Shown: in pieces, positions 13,685 to 26,795 of the stretch
How the letters are laid out: the number at the start of each line of letters is the position of its first letter
Numbering within the stretch: position 1 is the stretch's first letter
Assembly (NCBI RefSeq): GCF_000203815.1
Contig: NW_004457718.1
Coordinates: forward strand, 372,001 to 436,000
Source of the DNA: Cavenderia fasciculata
Lineage: Eukaryota; Evosea; Eumycetozoa; Acytosteliales; Cavenderiaceae
DNA: 64,000 nt
Reading direction: 5' to 3'
Notes under the pieces: model-generated
Told to the model about the DNA's origin: nothing
What the model saw: the letters and a program-made list of their open reading frames with translations, nothing else
Database searches by the model: none
Translations under genes and position numbers: made by a program

Positions 13685-13945
13685 TTGTTCAGATTGGGAT
13701 TTCGATTTCCCTATCAACCATCAATCTATGTAAGAGAACTTTCTATCTTTAGAGTGATACCTAAAAATAAAAGGCATAAAGACAAACAAATCACTCATCT
13801 CATTGAAACTCGGTTGTATGTTACTTTTATAATCACGATTAATCCCATTATAATGGTAATAATAATATTTACTCTTATTTATTTATTAAAACTATATACT
13901 ACAGTTTATAGTGGTGAATTGTTTCAATTTCTTTAAGATTTCGTT
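13685..13945 (+). pseudogene. C2HC-finger/LRR family relic (exon 3 end, intron, exon 4 start)
   Basis: About 13770-13940 matches the end of exon 3, the whole intron 3 and the beginning of exon 4 of the intact copy at 23.40-23.56 kb (shared 'ggcataaagacaaacaaatc' and 'actcggttgtatgtt'). Everything upstream is missing and the frame closes soon after. It is on the opposite strand to copy A, so the cluster arose by more than simple tandem duplication. Confidence 0.7.
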
Positions 13946-14132
13946 GGCGCTGATGAGAGCTTTAAAACAATTAGCAAATGCTTTGCCAACTTTGTCTCAC
14001 CAATCGATTAGAGTAGACAATCTTCGATCATATTCTCCTCTTCAATAAAAAATAATCCACAAAGAATCACTTTAATGATGAATGGAATTATTATTTTTAT
14101 TTATAGAGATATTCCTTCTTTTTGTTTTGATT

Positions 14133-17100
14133 TTAATCACTACCTTGAGAATCCAATGCATCATCACTATCATCAGAAACGAAAACCTTTGGTAAAGTGG
14201 CTCTGGTACGAGAAGTGGTAGCAGCTGGTTTCTTGACTGGAGTCCAATCATCGTCCAAGATATCTTCTTCTTCTTCATCTGATTCGTCAAAGGTCATCTC
14301 TTCGTCTGACGATTCATCCTTTTTCTTTTTAGCAGCTGCCTTTTTAGTTGTTTTGGCTGCGGCTGGTTTCTTTGGAGCAGCGGCAGTCTTTGCCTTCTTT
14401 TTGGATGGAGCTGATACACTACTATCAACTGAAAATACATCATCAGATTCATCATCTGATTCATCAGAAGAATCCAAATCAATTGCCATCTTTGATTGTG
14501 GTGGTGATGGTTTGGTTGTGGTAGTAGAGGTTGTGGAGGTTGATGGAGTAACCTTTGTGAAATAATTATCAATCTTGTTTGATGTTGCTGTAGTAGTAGT
14601 TGCTGCTGTAGAAGGTTCATCTTTTTTCTTTCTCTTTACAGGAGCCGCCTTTTTAGATGAAGGTCTTGGAGGTGGTTTCCAAGTACTCTTTTTCTTGCTA
14701 CCTCCTTCACCATCGGAATCAGAGTCTGAATCCTTTGACGATCTTCTTCTTCTAGCCTTTGGCAATGGTTTCTTACCTTTACTAACCTTTTGCAAAGCTT
14801 CACCCTTTTTAAGCAACAATCGATCGTCTTCATCTTGAATGTCCAATTCTTCCTCGAGTGTCTTGAGATCGTTCTTGTAGATCTTGTTGATGGGTGTGCC
14901 GACCATCTTGTCCAACTCTCCTTTCTTTTGATCACGTTCTTCTAATATCTTTTTGGCACGTTCCATTGTCAAACTCCACAATGGCATCGACAAGAGATAG
15001 TCGTAACCCTTGGTGTCGTCGTCTTGTTCCTCTTCCTCGGCGTCAGACTTGTTGGCACCACCCTCGTCGTCACTCTCCTCGCCCAACAACTCCTCTTCTT
15101 GCTCGGTCTTTGACTTTTTCGAGTCGAGCTTGCCCTTGGCCGCCTTGGTGGCGTTCTTGGTAAACTTGTCAAACTTCATGTCCTTGAGTTTCTTGATCAA
15201 GTCGATCTTTTTGACGTTGGCAATCACCAGTTCCTTGGTGATGACTGCCTGGATGAAACGGGCACGATTGCTCAAACGTGAGAATTCTTCAGTCAGCTTG
15301 CTGATCAAGTAATCCTTTCGCATTTGATAGTGTTGCAAACGAAGAGTAAAGAATATTTTGATAATCGATGAAGTGGTATCATACTTTCTCAATACTCCAT
15401 GTTCGTCAAACAATGTCATATTGGTTTCATTCAAATTGGTTGTCAATTTAAATACCTTTTCAACATCAATTTCATCAACTGGTTTAACAGTTGTAATTAC
15501 AAAATGTATAACTGCTTCTGTTGAATAATTTTGGAATTTCTAAAAGGATAAAAATAAATAAATATATAGTTTTCTTTTTTCTTTTTTCTTTTTTTTTTTT
15601 CTTTTCAATTTTTACCTTTACAACAGGAATTAAACCAACATTGACATCATCATCATCATCACTATCATTTGATTTCTTTTTCTTTTTGGAGGCGGCAGAA
15701 GCAGGTTTCTTTCCTTTGGTGATGATTTTTTTACCCTTTTCAGAAGCTTTCATGGCAGTACGTTGTTCCTTTTCAACCTTTCTCTTTACTTTCAAGTCGG
15801 GATCAACCAATAACTCGAGTAATTCTTTGAATGATTGTGTCCAAGTTCCAATGGGCAGTTCGGTTACTTCCAACTCGTATTCAGAGAGTTTCTTCCAAGC
15901 ACCCTTGCAAAGGTAGGTTTGATGTGACTTTGGTTCGATGGAACCTCTGAATCCACGATACCATGGTTTGATATCAGTCATTTCCTTTTCATCTAGAAGA
16001 TCTCTCATGCATTGGATGAGATCACGTGGGTTGTAGTTGGGAATACTAGACGAGTAACCTGTACCGATACCAGACGACCCATTGACGAGAACAAATGGAA
16101 TGGTAGGCATATACCACTTGGGTTGTACCTTTTTGCCGTCGTCATTGACATAGGTGAGCAGATTATCATCGTCTTGGTGGAACAGTGTACGTGTAATATC
16201 ACGCAGACAAGTGTGAATGTAACGTGGTTGAGATGAATCCTTACCACCTTGCAAACGACTACCAAAAGATCCACTTGGATAGAGTGTGTTGATGTTATTG
16301 GATCCCACATAATCTTGTGCCATGTTGATGATGGTTGATGCCAAACTGGCTTCACCGTGATGGTATGCTGAATGTTCCGACACGTATCCAATCAACTGTG
16401 CCACTCTCAACTCCTTTTTAAGATTTCTCTTAAAGCAAGAGTAGAGGATCTTTCGCTGCGAAATCTTGAGACCGTCGACAATCGATGGAATCGATCTCTC
16501 ACAATCGGCAATGGAAAAGAGAATCAACTCCTTGTTGATAAACTCTGAAATCTTGATCTTTTTGGCGCCGTATTGGTCGAGATAGGTGCCTGGCTCAAAG
16601 TCATTGAGCCATTTCTTTCTATCGTCGGCTCTCTTTTTGTTGAATGCCATGTCGATTGAATCGTCGGCATTGTCGTCCCATTGAAAGTCAAGTTTGTGTC
16701 TTTCAATGTCGGCAAAGTATTCCTTGCCCTCTTCGGCCTTGCTTGTACCCAACCCCTTGTAGTACTTGATCTCGTACCCCTTGCCTCCATTTGTTTCCTT
16801 CCATTTGAGATACTCTGGAATCGTATAAAACGATATTGGTTTGTTTTTACCCTTGAATGCCTTGATAATAGGTGTAATAAACTCCATCAAAAATCCATCA
16901 ATCTTTAATAACGATGGCCAAAAATGATGTATAAAATTTAATATTAATCCTTTAATATGTGATCCATCATGATCCTAAAAAAATAAAATAAAAAAGAAAA
17001 GAAAAGAAAAAAGTTAATATTTTTATCTTTGTTTTTGTTTTTCTATTTTAATTTACCTGATCAGTCATAATCATTAAATGACCATAACGAAGAGTTGAAA

Positions 17101-19168
17101 TATTATCATAATTTACATTATGTTGGAAACCCATAATTTCAAAGATATTTCTAATTTCTTCATTGGCCAAGATGGATCTATGAGAGACTTCACGAACATT
17201 GATGACTTTACCACGAAGTGGGAATACACCATAGTGATCCCAACCAACCACTGAAATACCAGCCGTTGCCAATGTCTTGGCAGAGTCACCTTCTGTTAAA
17301 ATGAGTGTACAGTCTTCTGATTTCTTGGTACCAGCAAAATTGGCTTCATCCAACTTTTCAATATTCAATCTACCCTTTTTAGTTGCCTTTGGTGTGGTTT
17401 TTTTAAGATCAACCGTCTCTTTATGTTTTGCCCATGAAATAATTTGATCAACAATTCCTGTCTTTGTTTCACATACTAAAAAAAATAAAAAAAGATTAAT
17501 AAATATTATATTTACTACTTTTTTGTTTTGTTTTTTTCTATTTCAACTTTACCAGATTTAAGGAATTTATCAGAAGGAATACAAGTTGAACCATAAGTTG
17601 AAACTTTACTTGAACAAGTTTCTTTTGTTTGAGAGTCGAATGCGGGATTGACAATGAGACAATTGACAAAGATAAAGAGATGGTTTTTAACAAACGATGG
17701 TTTCATTTCGATACCACCCTTGTTCTTTTTGGCAACTTGAGCGATAATGGCTTCGGTGATCTTGGTGAGTGCGTAGGTGACGTGAGTACCACCCTTGTTG
17801 GTACAGATACTATTGACAAAACTAACTTGTTGTGGGGTGCCATCCGAACAGGCGACGGCAATCTCCCAACGAGGATTGACACGTTCATAGACGACGACAG
17901 GGGCATTCTCATCGTCTTTGAAATAAGTGTCGATATAGTCGGTAAACGAGTTGAATCCAATCAACTTGCCGTTGAGGTATACCTTGAGCGATTGGTTGCA
18001 ACCGGCAATATCATAGACACGTTTGGTCAACAACTCGAGATTGTCGTCATCGTCCAAACGGGTCATACCAAAACGTGCCAAATCAGGGTGAAATGTAATC
18101 TTGGTGTAATCAGTTGCCTTGGTGTACGACTCTATCACTGGCTCATCTCTCTGCTTCATATTCTTTGTAAACGTTTGTTTAAACAATTTCTTTCTTGCAG
18201 AATCGGCACATTCAACCAAAAACTTTTGACTAAATGCATTTGTTAATTTGGCTCCAAATCCATTACGTCCTAAAAAAGGAATAAATAAAAGGAATAAATA
18301 AATAAATCTTATTTGTTATATTATATATTTATGTTTTGTACATACCACCAGCAAGACGTTCTTCAGAATCATCATAATTACTACTTGTTAAAAGATGACC
18401 AAAGACAAGTTCGGGAACTTGCATTTTCTCACCTTTGTGCATTTCAACTGGGACACCTTTACCATCGTTCCAAACAGAGATACGGTTGTCGTTGGCATTG
18501 ATTTCCACCTTGATAGACTTCATGGGTTGTCCATCCTTGCGTTGAAGATTGTCGGCAGCATTGACAAGGATTTCATCAAAGATCTTGTAGAGACCTGGCA
18601 CAAAGACAGTCTTTCTCTTTTTCATTCTGTCGTTTTCCCAGATCCACAATTCTTCTTCTTGCTTTTCGATTGAGCCAATGTAGGTATCGGGACGCAACAG
18701 AATCTGGTCAAGTAAATCCTTCTTTTGGTAAATCTCTTCAACTGTCTTTTCCTTGCCAGACGACGAAACAATCTTTTTCTTTGGTTGTTCTTCTACTTCA
18801 GAGTCAGAGGCAGAGTCTAGGTCAATATCAGAGTCTACTGATGTAACGGCAGCCTTTTTCTTTCTTGGTGCAGATGGTTTCTTTGGTTTGATATCATCAT
18901 CATCATCAATGTCTGATGATCCAGATTTCTTTGTTGTTGATTTCTTTGTAGCTGCTGCCTTCTTTGATGACGCTGCCTTTGGTTTGGCAGCTTCTTTCTT
19001 TTTACTTGCAGCTGCTGGTTTCTTTGGTGCAGCCGATGCACCCTTTTTGGTTGTTGTTTTTGTTGTTGTTGGTTCATAATCTGAACCGTCGTCTGATGGT
19101 TCATAATCGTCATCTGAGAATTGGTCCTCTGATGACGATGGTTCATAGTCATCGTCTGAATCTGACAT
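14133..19168 (-). CDS. top2: DNA topoisomerase II
   Basis: Five exons: 18346-19168, 17553-18269, 17057-17475, 15616-16974, 14133-15539; total 1574 residues with correct phase at every junction. An acidic N-terminal extension with DDYEPS repeats and Ala/Lys-rich sequence is followed by the GHKL ATPase (EILVNAADNLQ; GGRNGFGAKLTN), the TOPRIM metal site (EGDSAK and DQDHDGSHIKG, split by intron 3), the winged-helix catalytic tyrosine at about residue 905 (QPRYIHTCL), and a long Lys/Asp/Glu/Ser-rich C-terminal tail typical of eukaryotic enzymes. It passes one DNA duplex through another using ATP and is needed for chromosome segregation. The acidic N-terminal extension is longer than in yeast or human enzymes and shows no mitochondrial targeting character, so I read this as the nuclear enzyme. 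The start follows a (TC)n tract. Confidence 0.97.
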
Positions 19169-19445
19169 CTTTCTCTCTCTCTCTCTCTCTCTACACTGTA
19201 CTTGTGATTGATTATCTTCTACCTAAATAAGATAAATACAAATAAATAAATAGAAATAGATGATGAAGAAATAATAATAAAGAAAAAATCAACTTGATCT
19301 TCACCAAACCAAACAAACACACTTCCCTCCCTTTTTTTTTATTTTTAAATTTGAAAATAAGAGAAGACAGCCCGCCAAAAATTAAAGACACACTCTCATT
19401 ATTATTTTTTTTGCTCAAAGTATATAATATAAATATTTATTTATA

Positions 19446-21960
19446 ATGGGTTCTACTGCTACTGCTACTACTATCAAATGTAGTATAGATGGTTGTTGTA
19501 AAAGTGAAGAAGATGTCTATCATTGTACAACTTGTGCAATTCACATTTGCAAACATCATTTTGATGAATCATGTGCTATTCAATCACATCAAACTATGTC
19601 TTCTCGTTTTTATGACAAGTATATACATACGTTATTACAACAACATACTACTTATTGTAAGGATGTGAATGGCCAAGATGTATCAAAGTTGTTTAGAGTG
19701 GTGACTCAAACAGACAAGGAAGAGAAAGATGCAAAAATGGTGATTGGGTATCATAACCTACCTCCAATTCCTTTTGATAGTAATCGATATATTGGATTCA
19801 TGGGTCCATCAGGTGTTGGTAAATCGTCAATTATAACTACTATACAAAGATTATTTCACAAAGATCATGATCATTCATCGATCACCATCATGCCTACTAT
19901 CAGTGACCCGTCATCATGTAAACCAAATTCATCTGATATTAATATATATGTAAGTTTTAATTTAAATACATTATATTACATTTCATTGGTTTATTAAACC
20001 AAGTATTTATTTATTTATTTATTTATTTATTGATTTATTGATTTATTTATTAGAAATTAAAAGATAAAGATAATGATGGGCCATGGGCATTGTTGAAATA
20101 GAAGATACAAAAAGTAGTAGTATGGAGAATATATTTCCAAAAAGAAAACAATTTGTAAAGAAATGTTATCCAAAATTGATACATATGATTTGTGATGTGG
20201 TGGTCCATGTATTTGGAAATTCAAGAGAACAAGCGACCATCATTAAAAACTTGTCTCGCTTGGTTTCAGATATCGAGTCTCGATCAATCAATAATCCAAA
20301 CAAACCAGATTTATTGGTCATATTCAACAAGGTTGAAGGTGACGACAGTGACGGTGACACTTGTCAAGACTACTTTCAAAGTGATGCATTTTTAAATGCT
20401 GATGAATCAGTCAAGAGAATTACAAATTATTTCAGAAATGTTTGTTCAATATCCCTACCAAACATTAAACAACATCCAAAGACATACTTGAAAAGAATCT
20501 ATGATCATTTTTCAACTATACTTTGTGACGGTTTATCTTCACAACGAGATGGTACGCAGGGTTGGCAAATTGAAAAGATGATTGATATTATGAATCATAA
20601 TCCTTTGGCAATTGTTGACCATTTTACATTAAATCAGCGTACAAGTGGAACATCTCTCTACTCTTACTATCTTGATTTGTTAGAGTATGTCAGCCAAGCT
20701 AATACCACTGTCATTGTCGGTAAACTGGACCAAATTCGCATGGTCGTCAAATACATTGTAGATAATGTAATCGAACCACAGTTGGATGATATTGACGAGG
20801 AGACTGTATTTAAAACGGATCAAATGATTTTGAATAGTTTTAAATGTATCTCGACAATCCCCAATCCAAATCCAGACAACAATACTAGTACTATTGTACA
20901 ATGTGGACTCTATTTTTTAAATCATGGAGACGGGTACCATAAATCAACTAAAACCAGAAAAGCATTTTACCATCATGATGACGATAGTGATAGTGATAGT
21001 GACGATGACGATAAAGAACAATTGGAGGAAGCAATTGAATGGAAAGGAAAGTTTGAAAATGATTTTGGTTGGGATCCCGAAAACCAAACTTTACAATTAT
21101 TTTCATTCCATTATGAACAATTAAAGAAATCAAAAGAAGTCGACCAACATCTGGTTGAAAAAGGGACTGATTTATTTAACCTACTGGGTCGGTTAGAACC
21201 AACATTCAAAAGTTATTGTATACAATGTAAATGGAGAACTCCAACCCAGGCAAGAGAATGTGGACATGTATTTTGTAATGATTGCAATGATAGATCAGAT
21301 AAGCCAAAGTCAAAGTCAGAGTGCACCTATTGTCACAAACCATCGAAATGGATCATTGTTGATTTCAAGGATTCCTCAAAGGGGTTTACATACCATGATA
21401 TCGAAACCATTTGTTACAAGGAAAAGTATTTGGATTTAATAATGCACAAAACGTATGATTATTTTATATTAGGACAATCAACTAATATTTTAGCCACCGT
21501 CATTATAATTGCCCTTGCATCTGGACATGGGGCTCAAAAAGTAATAGACCATATTACTAATAGGATTGATTTTCAGTGTGGAGATGATTCAAAGATATTA
21601 AAGGCAATCAATGAAATCATACCAAATCAACTATTATTATACCAATTAAAACGTCCAATATTATTTGATACCGGTAGCCGGAGCGAACAATCACATTCTT
21701 TATTTTCAAGTTTTAATCAAAAGATATCAATATTTACCAATTGTCGTCAATTGATTAAAGAAGAGTACTGTTTCTCCAAAGAATCATCGTCTTCATCATT
21801 GGCAATGATGATTGATAAAAGTATTCTTGACCAAGTAAAATTTAATGCAAATCATTACCATCAATTCACAAGCACATCCAGTTACGAAATGAAAGGGAGA
21901 ATATATCATCAAAGTCCTCCTTATAATGAAGCCAAAGAGAAATTAATTAAAGGGTTTTAA
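19446..21960 (+). CDS. B-box / P-loop NTPase / RING locus, one apparent frame break
   Basis: Exon 1 (19446-19949, 168 codons) has a B-box-like zinc finger (residues 12-45; CSIDGCCKSEEDVYHCTTC) and a Walker A motif GPSGVGKS at residues 120-127. Its GTAAGT intron ends at TAG 20052-20053. The exon that follows opens in frame but stops at 20097-20099, while the long frame 20083-21960 (625 codons) begins one base out of register. In that frame are an N-K-x-E-like motif (LLVIFNKVEGDD, cf. the GTPase NKxD), an acidic patch and a RING-like finger (CIQCKWRTPTQARECGHVFC, then CNDC and CTYC). The likeliest reading is one ancestral gene of about 800 residues with a one-base indel; an internal start at 20083 (MGIVEIED) or an assembly error are alternatives. 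Finger plus GTPase plus RING suggests a large-GTPase-like ubiquitin ligase, which is inference. Confidence 0.6.
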
Positions 21961-22092
21961 AAAATGAATAAATTAATAGTTATTTTTAGAATCACCTTCT
22001 CTTCACAAAACAACACACACACACCAACCCTATTAATAGTTACCAATTAAGTTAAATTTCATTTCTAGTGCGACCATGGTTATAAAGTAAAG

Positions 22093-23772
22093 ATGGATAC
22101 AGATACAACAACTCAAACAAATAATAATAATAACATTATAGAAAGATATAATGTTAATAAAACATTAAAAGAATTCAAAGCATGCTTGGAAGGTAACAAA
22201 TGTCCAATATGTGGTGATAATCAGCTGTCTGACAGAGCATCACTCAATCATCACATTGCATTGTGTTCAATCTATTTCATGAGACACAATCAAATAGATG
22301 TTGATCAAATGTTGAATCATGTAAAAGATGATGACAACAAAGAACAAATGAAGAGATTGGCATTAGTTAAAGCACTGGATATTAGACTATTTAGATTGGT
22401 ATTTATTGTCAATTCATACACTCGTAGTATCATCATCAAACATCAAAGACAAATCAATCAAATGTTACTTCAACCTTTATCAAAGATGTCAAAAACACAA
22501 CAAGAACTAATATCATTAGGTTTAAGTGAATACGACACTCAGTCAATAGTAGTTCGAGAAGGTAGATTCTATCTGAAGATTCATTTTCGGTATTTGGAAG
22601 ATTTAGAGATAGAAGTAGCTGAGGTCAGAAGAGTCATTCAACAATCTAAATTGATTACCTTTCTAACTATTACCTTTTTTTTCTACGAAGAAGTACTTGA
22701 ACAAGGTATGTTGTGCTTTAAATGTGACCATTAACCAAAAAAACTAGTATTATTAAATCATATCTTTATTATCTGTCTCTCAAGTACGACCAATTGTCAA
22801 TTTAATCTATCAAGATCTCAAAGAGAATACAACGATCAAAGAGTATGCTTTCTATCGCCCACTATTTGGAAGAATGATCTATGCAGAGAGACCAAGTACA
22901 AGATTCTTCATCTCTGAACATATGTGGAATTTCTATGGCAATAGTCTCCCTCACACACCAGCTTGTCTGCCATCAATGATTCCACACATTGATAAATATC
23001 ATGTTCAAAGTTCAGGTATGTATTATTGATCATCGCGATGTATTTTCTTCTTTGTATTATATTATTATTATTATTATTATTAATTACTATTAATTATTAT
23101 TAATTCCGTCTGTCTGTCATTAAAGCTTTTCAAACTCATATTGAACAATCATGTCAAGTATTGACAGGATCACCGTATATTAAAACTGTTAAATTGGATG
23201 CTGGCCCAAGAAATTATAATATAGAAGTATTCAACCAATTCACACTCAGTCTACCCAATCTTGAATGTCTTAGATTACGATGTGATGATGTGAAAGAGCA
23301 CTTGTCAATGGTCATTGAACTATTAAATAGAAATCAAATCAAACACATGACCATTGATTGCGATCTCACAGTACTACAATGTCAGCAATTATTCAATGAT
23401 GGCATAAAGACAAACAAATCACTCATCTCTTTGAAACTCGGTTGTATGTTATTTACTTTTATAATCACGATTAATCCAATTTTATTTAAATAATAATAAT
23501 AATATTTATTCTTATTTATTTATTTATTAAAACTATATCCTACAGTTTATTTTGAAAGCGATCAATGGTTTCAATTTGTTTATGATATTTTAAAAGAGAT
23601 TCATAGTTACACAACATTGAAATATATTTACTTAAAACATAACAAAAGAAAAGAGGACAACTTAAAACTATTTAAATCATTGGAGAAGGATTTTGGTTAT
23701 AAAGTTATTATCTATCATCAATATATCTATCGTTGGACAGGTCGAGAACCTAAAAAAATACATACTCAATAG
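22093..23772 (+). CDS. C2HC-finger/LRR family, copy B (intact)
   Basis: Four exons, 22093-22705, 22785-23015, 23126-23443 and 23546-23772, 462 residues, all phases consistent. An Asn-rich N-terminus leads to a C-x2-C-x12-H-x3-C finger (KCPICGDNQLSDRASL, HHIALC), the spacing of UBZ4/Rad18-type ubiquitin-binding fingers. Exon 2 encodes a conserved block (LIYQDLKENTTIKEYAFY ... LPSMIPHIDKYHVQ). Exons 3-4 are LRR-like: GSPYIKTVKL, LPNLECLRLRC, QIKHMTI, NKSLISLKL, TTLKYIYLKH. I infer a ubiquitin-linked or protein-binding adaptor; no catalytic motif is seen. It is the closest relative of broken copy A. Confidence 0.8.
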
Positions 23773-24003
23773 AGATAGATCTTACATATGAGTTTCAAAA
23801 AGTATAAATTAGTAGTAGTAAAGACAAATGACCAAAAGAGAGGAGACACCAGTCAGTGAGTAGTAGTAGTAAATTAATGAAAGGGGAGAAATAATAACTA
23901 CATCAAGTAATAATTAAATATTTTTTTTCAAAACATCCTATTCTTTTCGAGAGTAAACTTTATTTTTAGGAAGAAATGATTATTAAAATAATTGAATGAT
24001 TGA

Positions 24004-25741
24004 TTAATTAAGAAATTCAAATTTATAGATGTGTTGATACTTTGGAGCAACTGTGATACCGTGAACTGGAGTTTCGTCCAATTGGCCACCATCAAACGAA
24101 GAGATCTTAAAGTTGTGGAATATCTTGGCCACGCTTAATTGAAGTTCCTCACGGGCGAGGCCAAATCCCAAACAGTTGCGTGGACCAATGCTAAAGGGTA
24201 CCCACTGAGATGACAATGTTGGATTGCTAAAACTAGTGTCGTCGAGGAATCTGGATGGTTTGAATTGATCGGCATCTTTGAATTGGGTAGCATGCAAAGC
24301 ATAAAAGTTCCCCATCAAGTGGGTACCCTTTGGAATAAAGTATCCTCCAAGTGTTGTATCCTCGCTCGCAATACGCGGGACACTGAATGGAACGACCATA
24401 CGGTATCTAAGAATCTCTTTCATGACGGCACATGTTTGTGGACAATCGGAACGATCGGCAGTTGGTTGGATATCCTCTGAATGGACAAACGTTGATCTAA
24501 TCTCCTCTCTCAACAACTCTTGTTCGTGTGGTTGATTGGACATTACAATAGACAACCATTGTAATGTCGATGCGGTTGTTTCAACACCTGCAAACAACAT
24601 ATCAAAAAATACATTGATAATAATTTCATCATCATATTCTCCAAGTATAAACAAATCTAAAATATCTCTAATACTAAAAAATGAAAGTAAATATTAATAC
24701 AGTAATTAATTAATATTATTATTGATTTTTTAGATTTACTTTTTAGGATCAATAGTTTGACGATGTTGGTCGATAAATTGTTTGGTAATGTTTCTGACAG
24801 AGTCAAGCTTACGGTTTAATGGTCTTCCATATAAATGGTAGTAGATGGGACCGAGGATATGGACCGTGTCAAAGATGGCACCTTGAGCAATACGATTGAC
24901 AAGCTCGTCGATCGGTGAAAAGATGGTATGCATAATTCCACTGTCTGGTTCATCCTCATATGACAATTCAACATTAAACATCATCTTTAAAATAATACTA
25001 AATGTATATTTTCTATAATATGGTGCTGGATTTACCTAAAGTAAGTATACATAAATTTAAATATAATATAATATAAATATAATATAGACAAAAAATTAAT
25101 GTTTGTTTGTTTGTTTGTTTGTTTGTTTGTTTGTTTGTTTGATTCATACAGGTTGACCATCTTTGGATAATTCTTTTAATTTTCTAATTAAATTGTTTGA
25201 TTGAAGATCGATGGTTGAAGAGAGAGCCTTTAACTTTGTTTTGGTGAATGATTGATCGATGAATCGACGGAGTGGTTTCCAAGTATCGATATCATTCAAG
25301 ACGAGGTTGTTGTAATTTTCACATACGATTCTTAGTGATGGGACAATCGGACGATTGCCAAATATTTGATTCTTTTTGATAAATGCTTCTTCTAGTATCT
25401 GTAGATCGTTGATAAAGACTGTATAGTTGTCACCAAACCAAATACCATAGATCTTGCCACACTTTTTAGCCAACCCTAGCAGATCCTCTGGTGGGTTCTT
25501 TGATATCCTCCAAAGACCACCAATGATAGGTGCAGAGATACAAGCAAGTGGTGGATCATTATTTGAAAATCTTGTATTCTTTTTAATCTAAAATAAGAAT
25601 AATAATGTATATATTTAATAAAAAATGTTAGTAAACTGAAGAACATAATTTACTTTTTAGATATAGGATATAGTTTACAAATGATGAAATGATATAGAAT
25701 AAAAATAGGTATCCTATAATTTCCAAAGTTCCAACTACCAT
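24004..25741 (-). CDS. Cytochrome P450 monooxygenase
   Basis: Four exons, 25679-25741, 25150-25587, 24740-25035 and 24004-24673, 488 residues, the usual P450 length. The first exon is a membrane anchor (MVVGTLEIIGYLFLFYIISS). Hallmarks are the I-helix AGVETT, the K-helix ExxR in KEILRYR, the PxRF-like KPSRFLDD, and the heme-ligand loop PFSIGPRNCLGFG with the axial Cys. It is an ER membrane haem-thiolate enzyme that oxidises small lipophilic substrates with electrons from P450 reductase; the substrate cannot be told. The exon 1 donor is taken as GTAAAC at 25678 since the better-looking GTAAAT downstream breaks the frame. A (GTTT)n tract lies in the intron at about 25100-25140. Confidence 0.93.
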
Positions 25742-26795
25742 GGTTTCTAGGTTTAGAAAGAGGTAATTAAGTAAATAGTGTATTTATAATTATTTATTTT
25801 TCATATTTCTTTAAATGTTATTTATTTATTCATTTTGATGAGAGACAATTCATAAATCATCGAATCAAGAAATAAGAATGTAGACATTTTCTTTTGTTGT
25901 TGTTGTTGTATAAAAAAAAAAAGAGTGAAAGAGATAAAGATAGAGCAAACACAATTGTGACAAACAAATGTTTAATTCTTTTTTCGGGATTGAGGGTGTG
26001 GTGCAAGAATAGACTTTGTTTTAGCCGACCATCAACTAAAACAACTGCCAAGAGGCACTTGTCTATGTGGTAAACAATAACAACTTGTTGATATTTATCT
26101 ACAAGATTAAAAAGTATATCTCTTTTACAAGAAGAGAGCTCTATCATCATGACCACGTCCTTCATTCATGACGCTTGATTGTGGAAGGATTTCGAGAGAG
26201 TTCACCCCCCTTTGAATTTGGGCAAACGAAATGAAACCAATCCCATTCCGAGCCGGACTCTATTGAAACAATGGCAATTCAGACCCTTCATATGATAGAG
26301 TGTCCCCTCTTACGATCTTCAAATTTTTCAAGACCAAAAAAATCCAGAGCACGCAAAAAAAACCGTGGGGATCCCTGATCGGCAGGTGCTCATTGCGTTG
26401 AGTCCATCCCCTTTTTCAGACACTGCATACGATGGATAGTGAGGCCGACATGAGGCTCTTGGGGTTTTTTTTGCAAAAAAAAATAGTTGGAAATGCCACA
26501 TGGACAATGACAGAGTGGCACCCAAAACCAAAAAAAAAAAAACAAACCCTCAATGTTTACTATATCTCAGTGAAATTTAGGGATGCATCGGTGGTAACGA
26601 GCAACAACCAAACCATGGTTTGGAATTATAATTATAATTATTTAAATTATTTATTTCTATAGAATTCTTGACTCGATAGCAATAAAACCCATCACACCCA
26701 AAACTATTATCATCATCATCATCCATCTCTAATAATAATATATTTATTTATTTATAGTAAATACATACACACACATACCAAAAATAATCATTAAA
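25742..26795. other. Intergenic, with unassigned GC-richer block
   Basis: About 1.05 kb. Positions about 26170-26530 are clearly less AT-rich than the flanks and carry several A8-A12 and T8 runs, but no frame over 70 codons is credible and no tRNA or snRNA motif is seen. A perfect 16-bp palindrome (ccaaaccatggtttgg) sits at 26608-26623, about 190 bp before the next gene. Confidence 0.5.

Noticed and set aside
14197-18246. Several open frames of 90-205 codons antisense to top2
   Set aside because: They shadow conserved topoisomerase exons and have no independent start context or family match.
20083-20100. Alternative splice acceptor that would put the 625-codon frame in register
   Set aside because: All AG dinucleotides between 20053 and 20083 were tried; each leads to an in-frame stop or the wrong phase.
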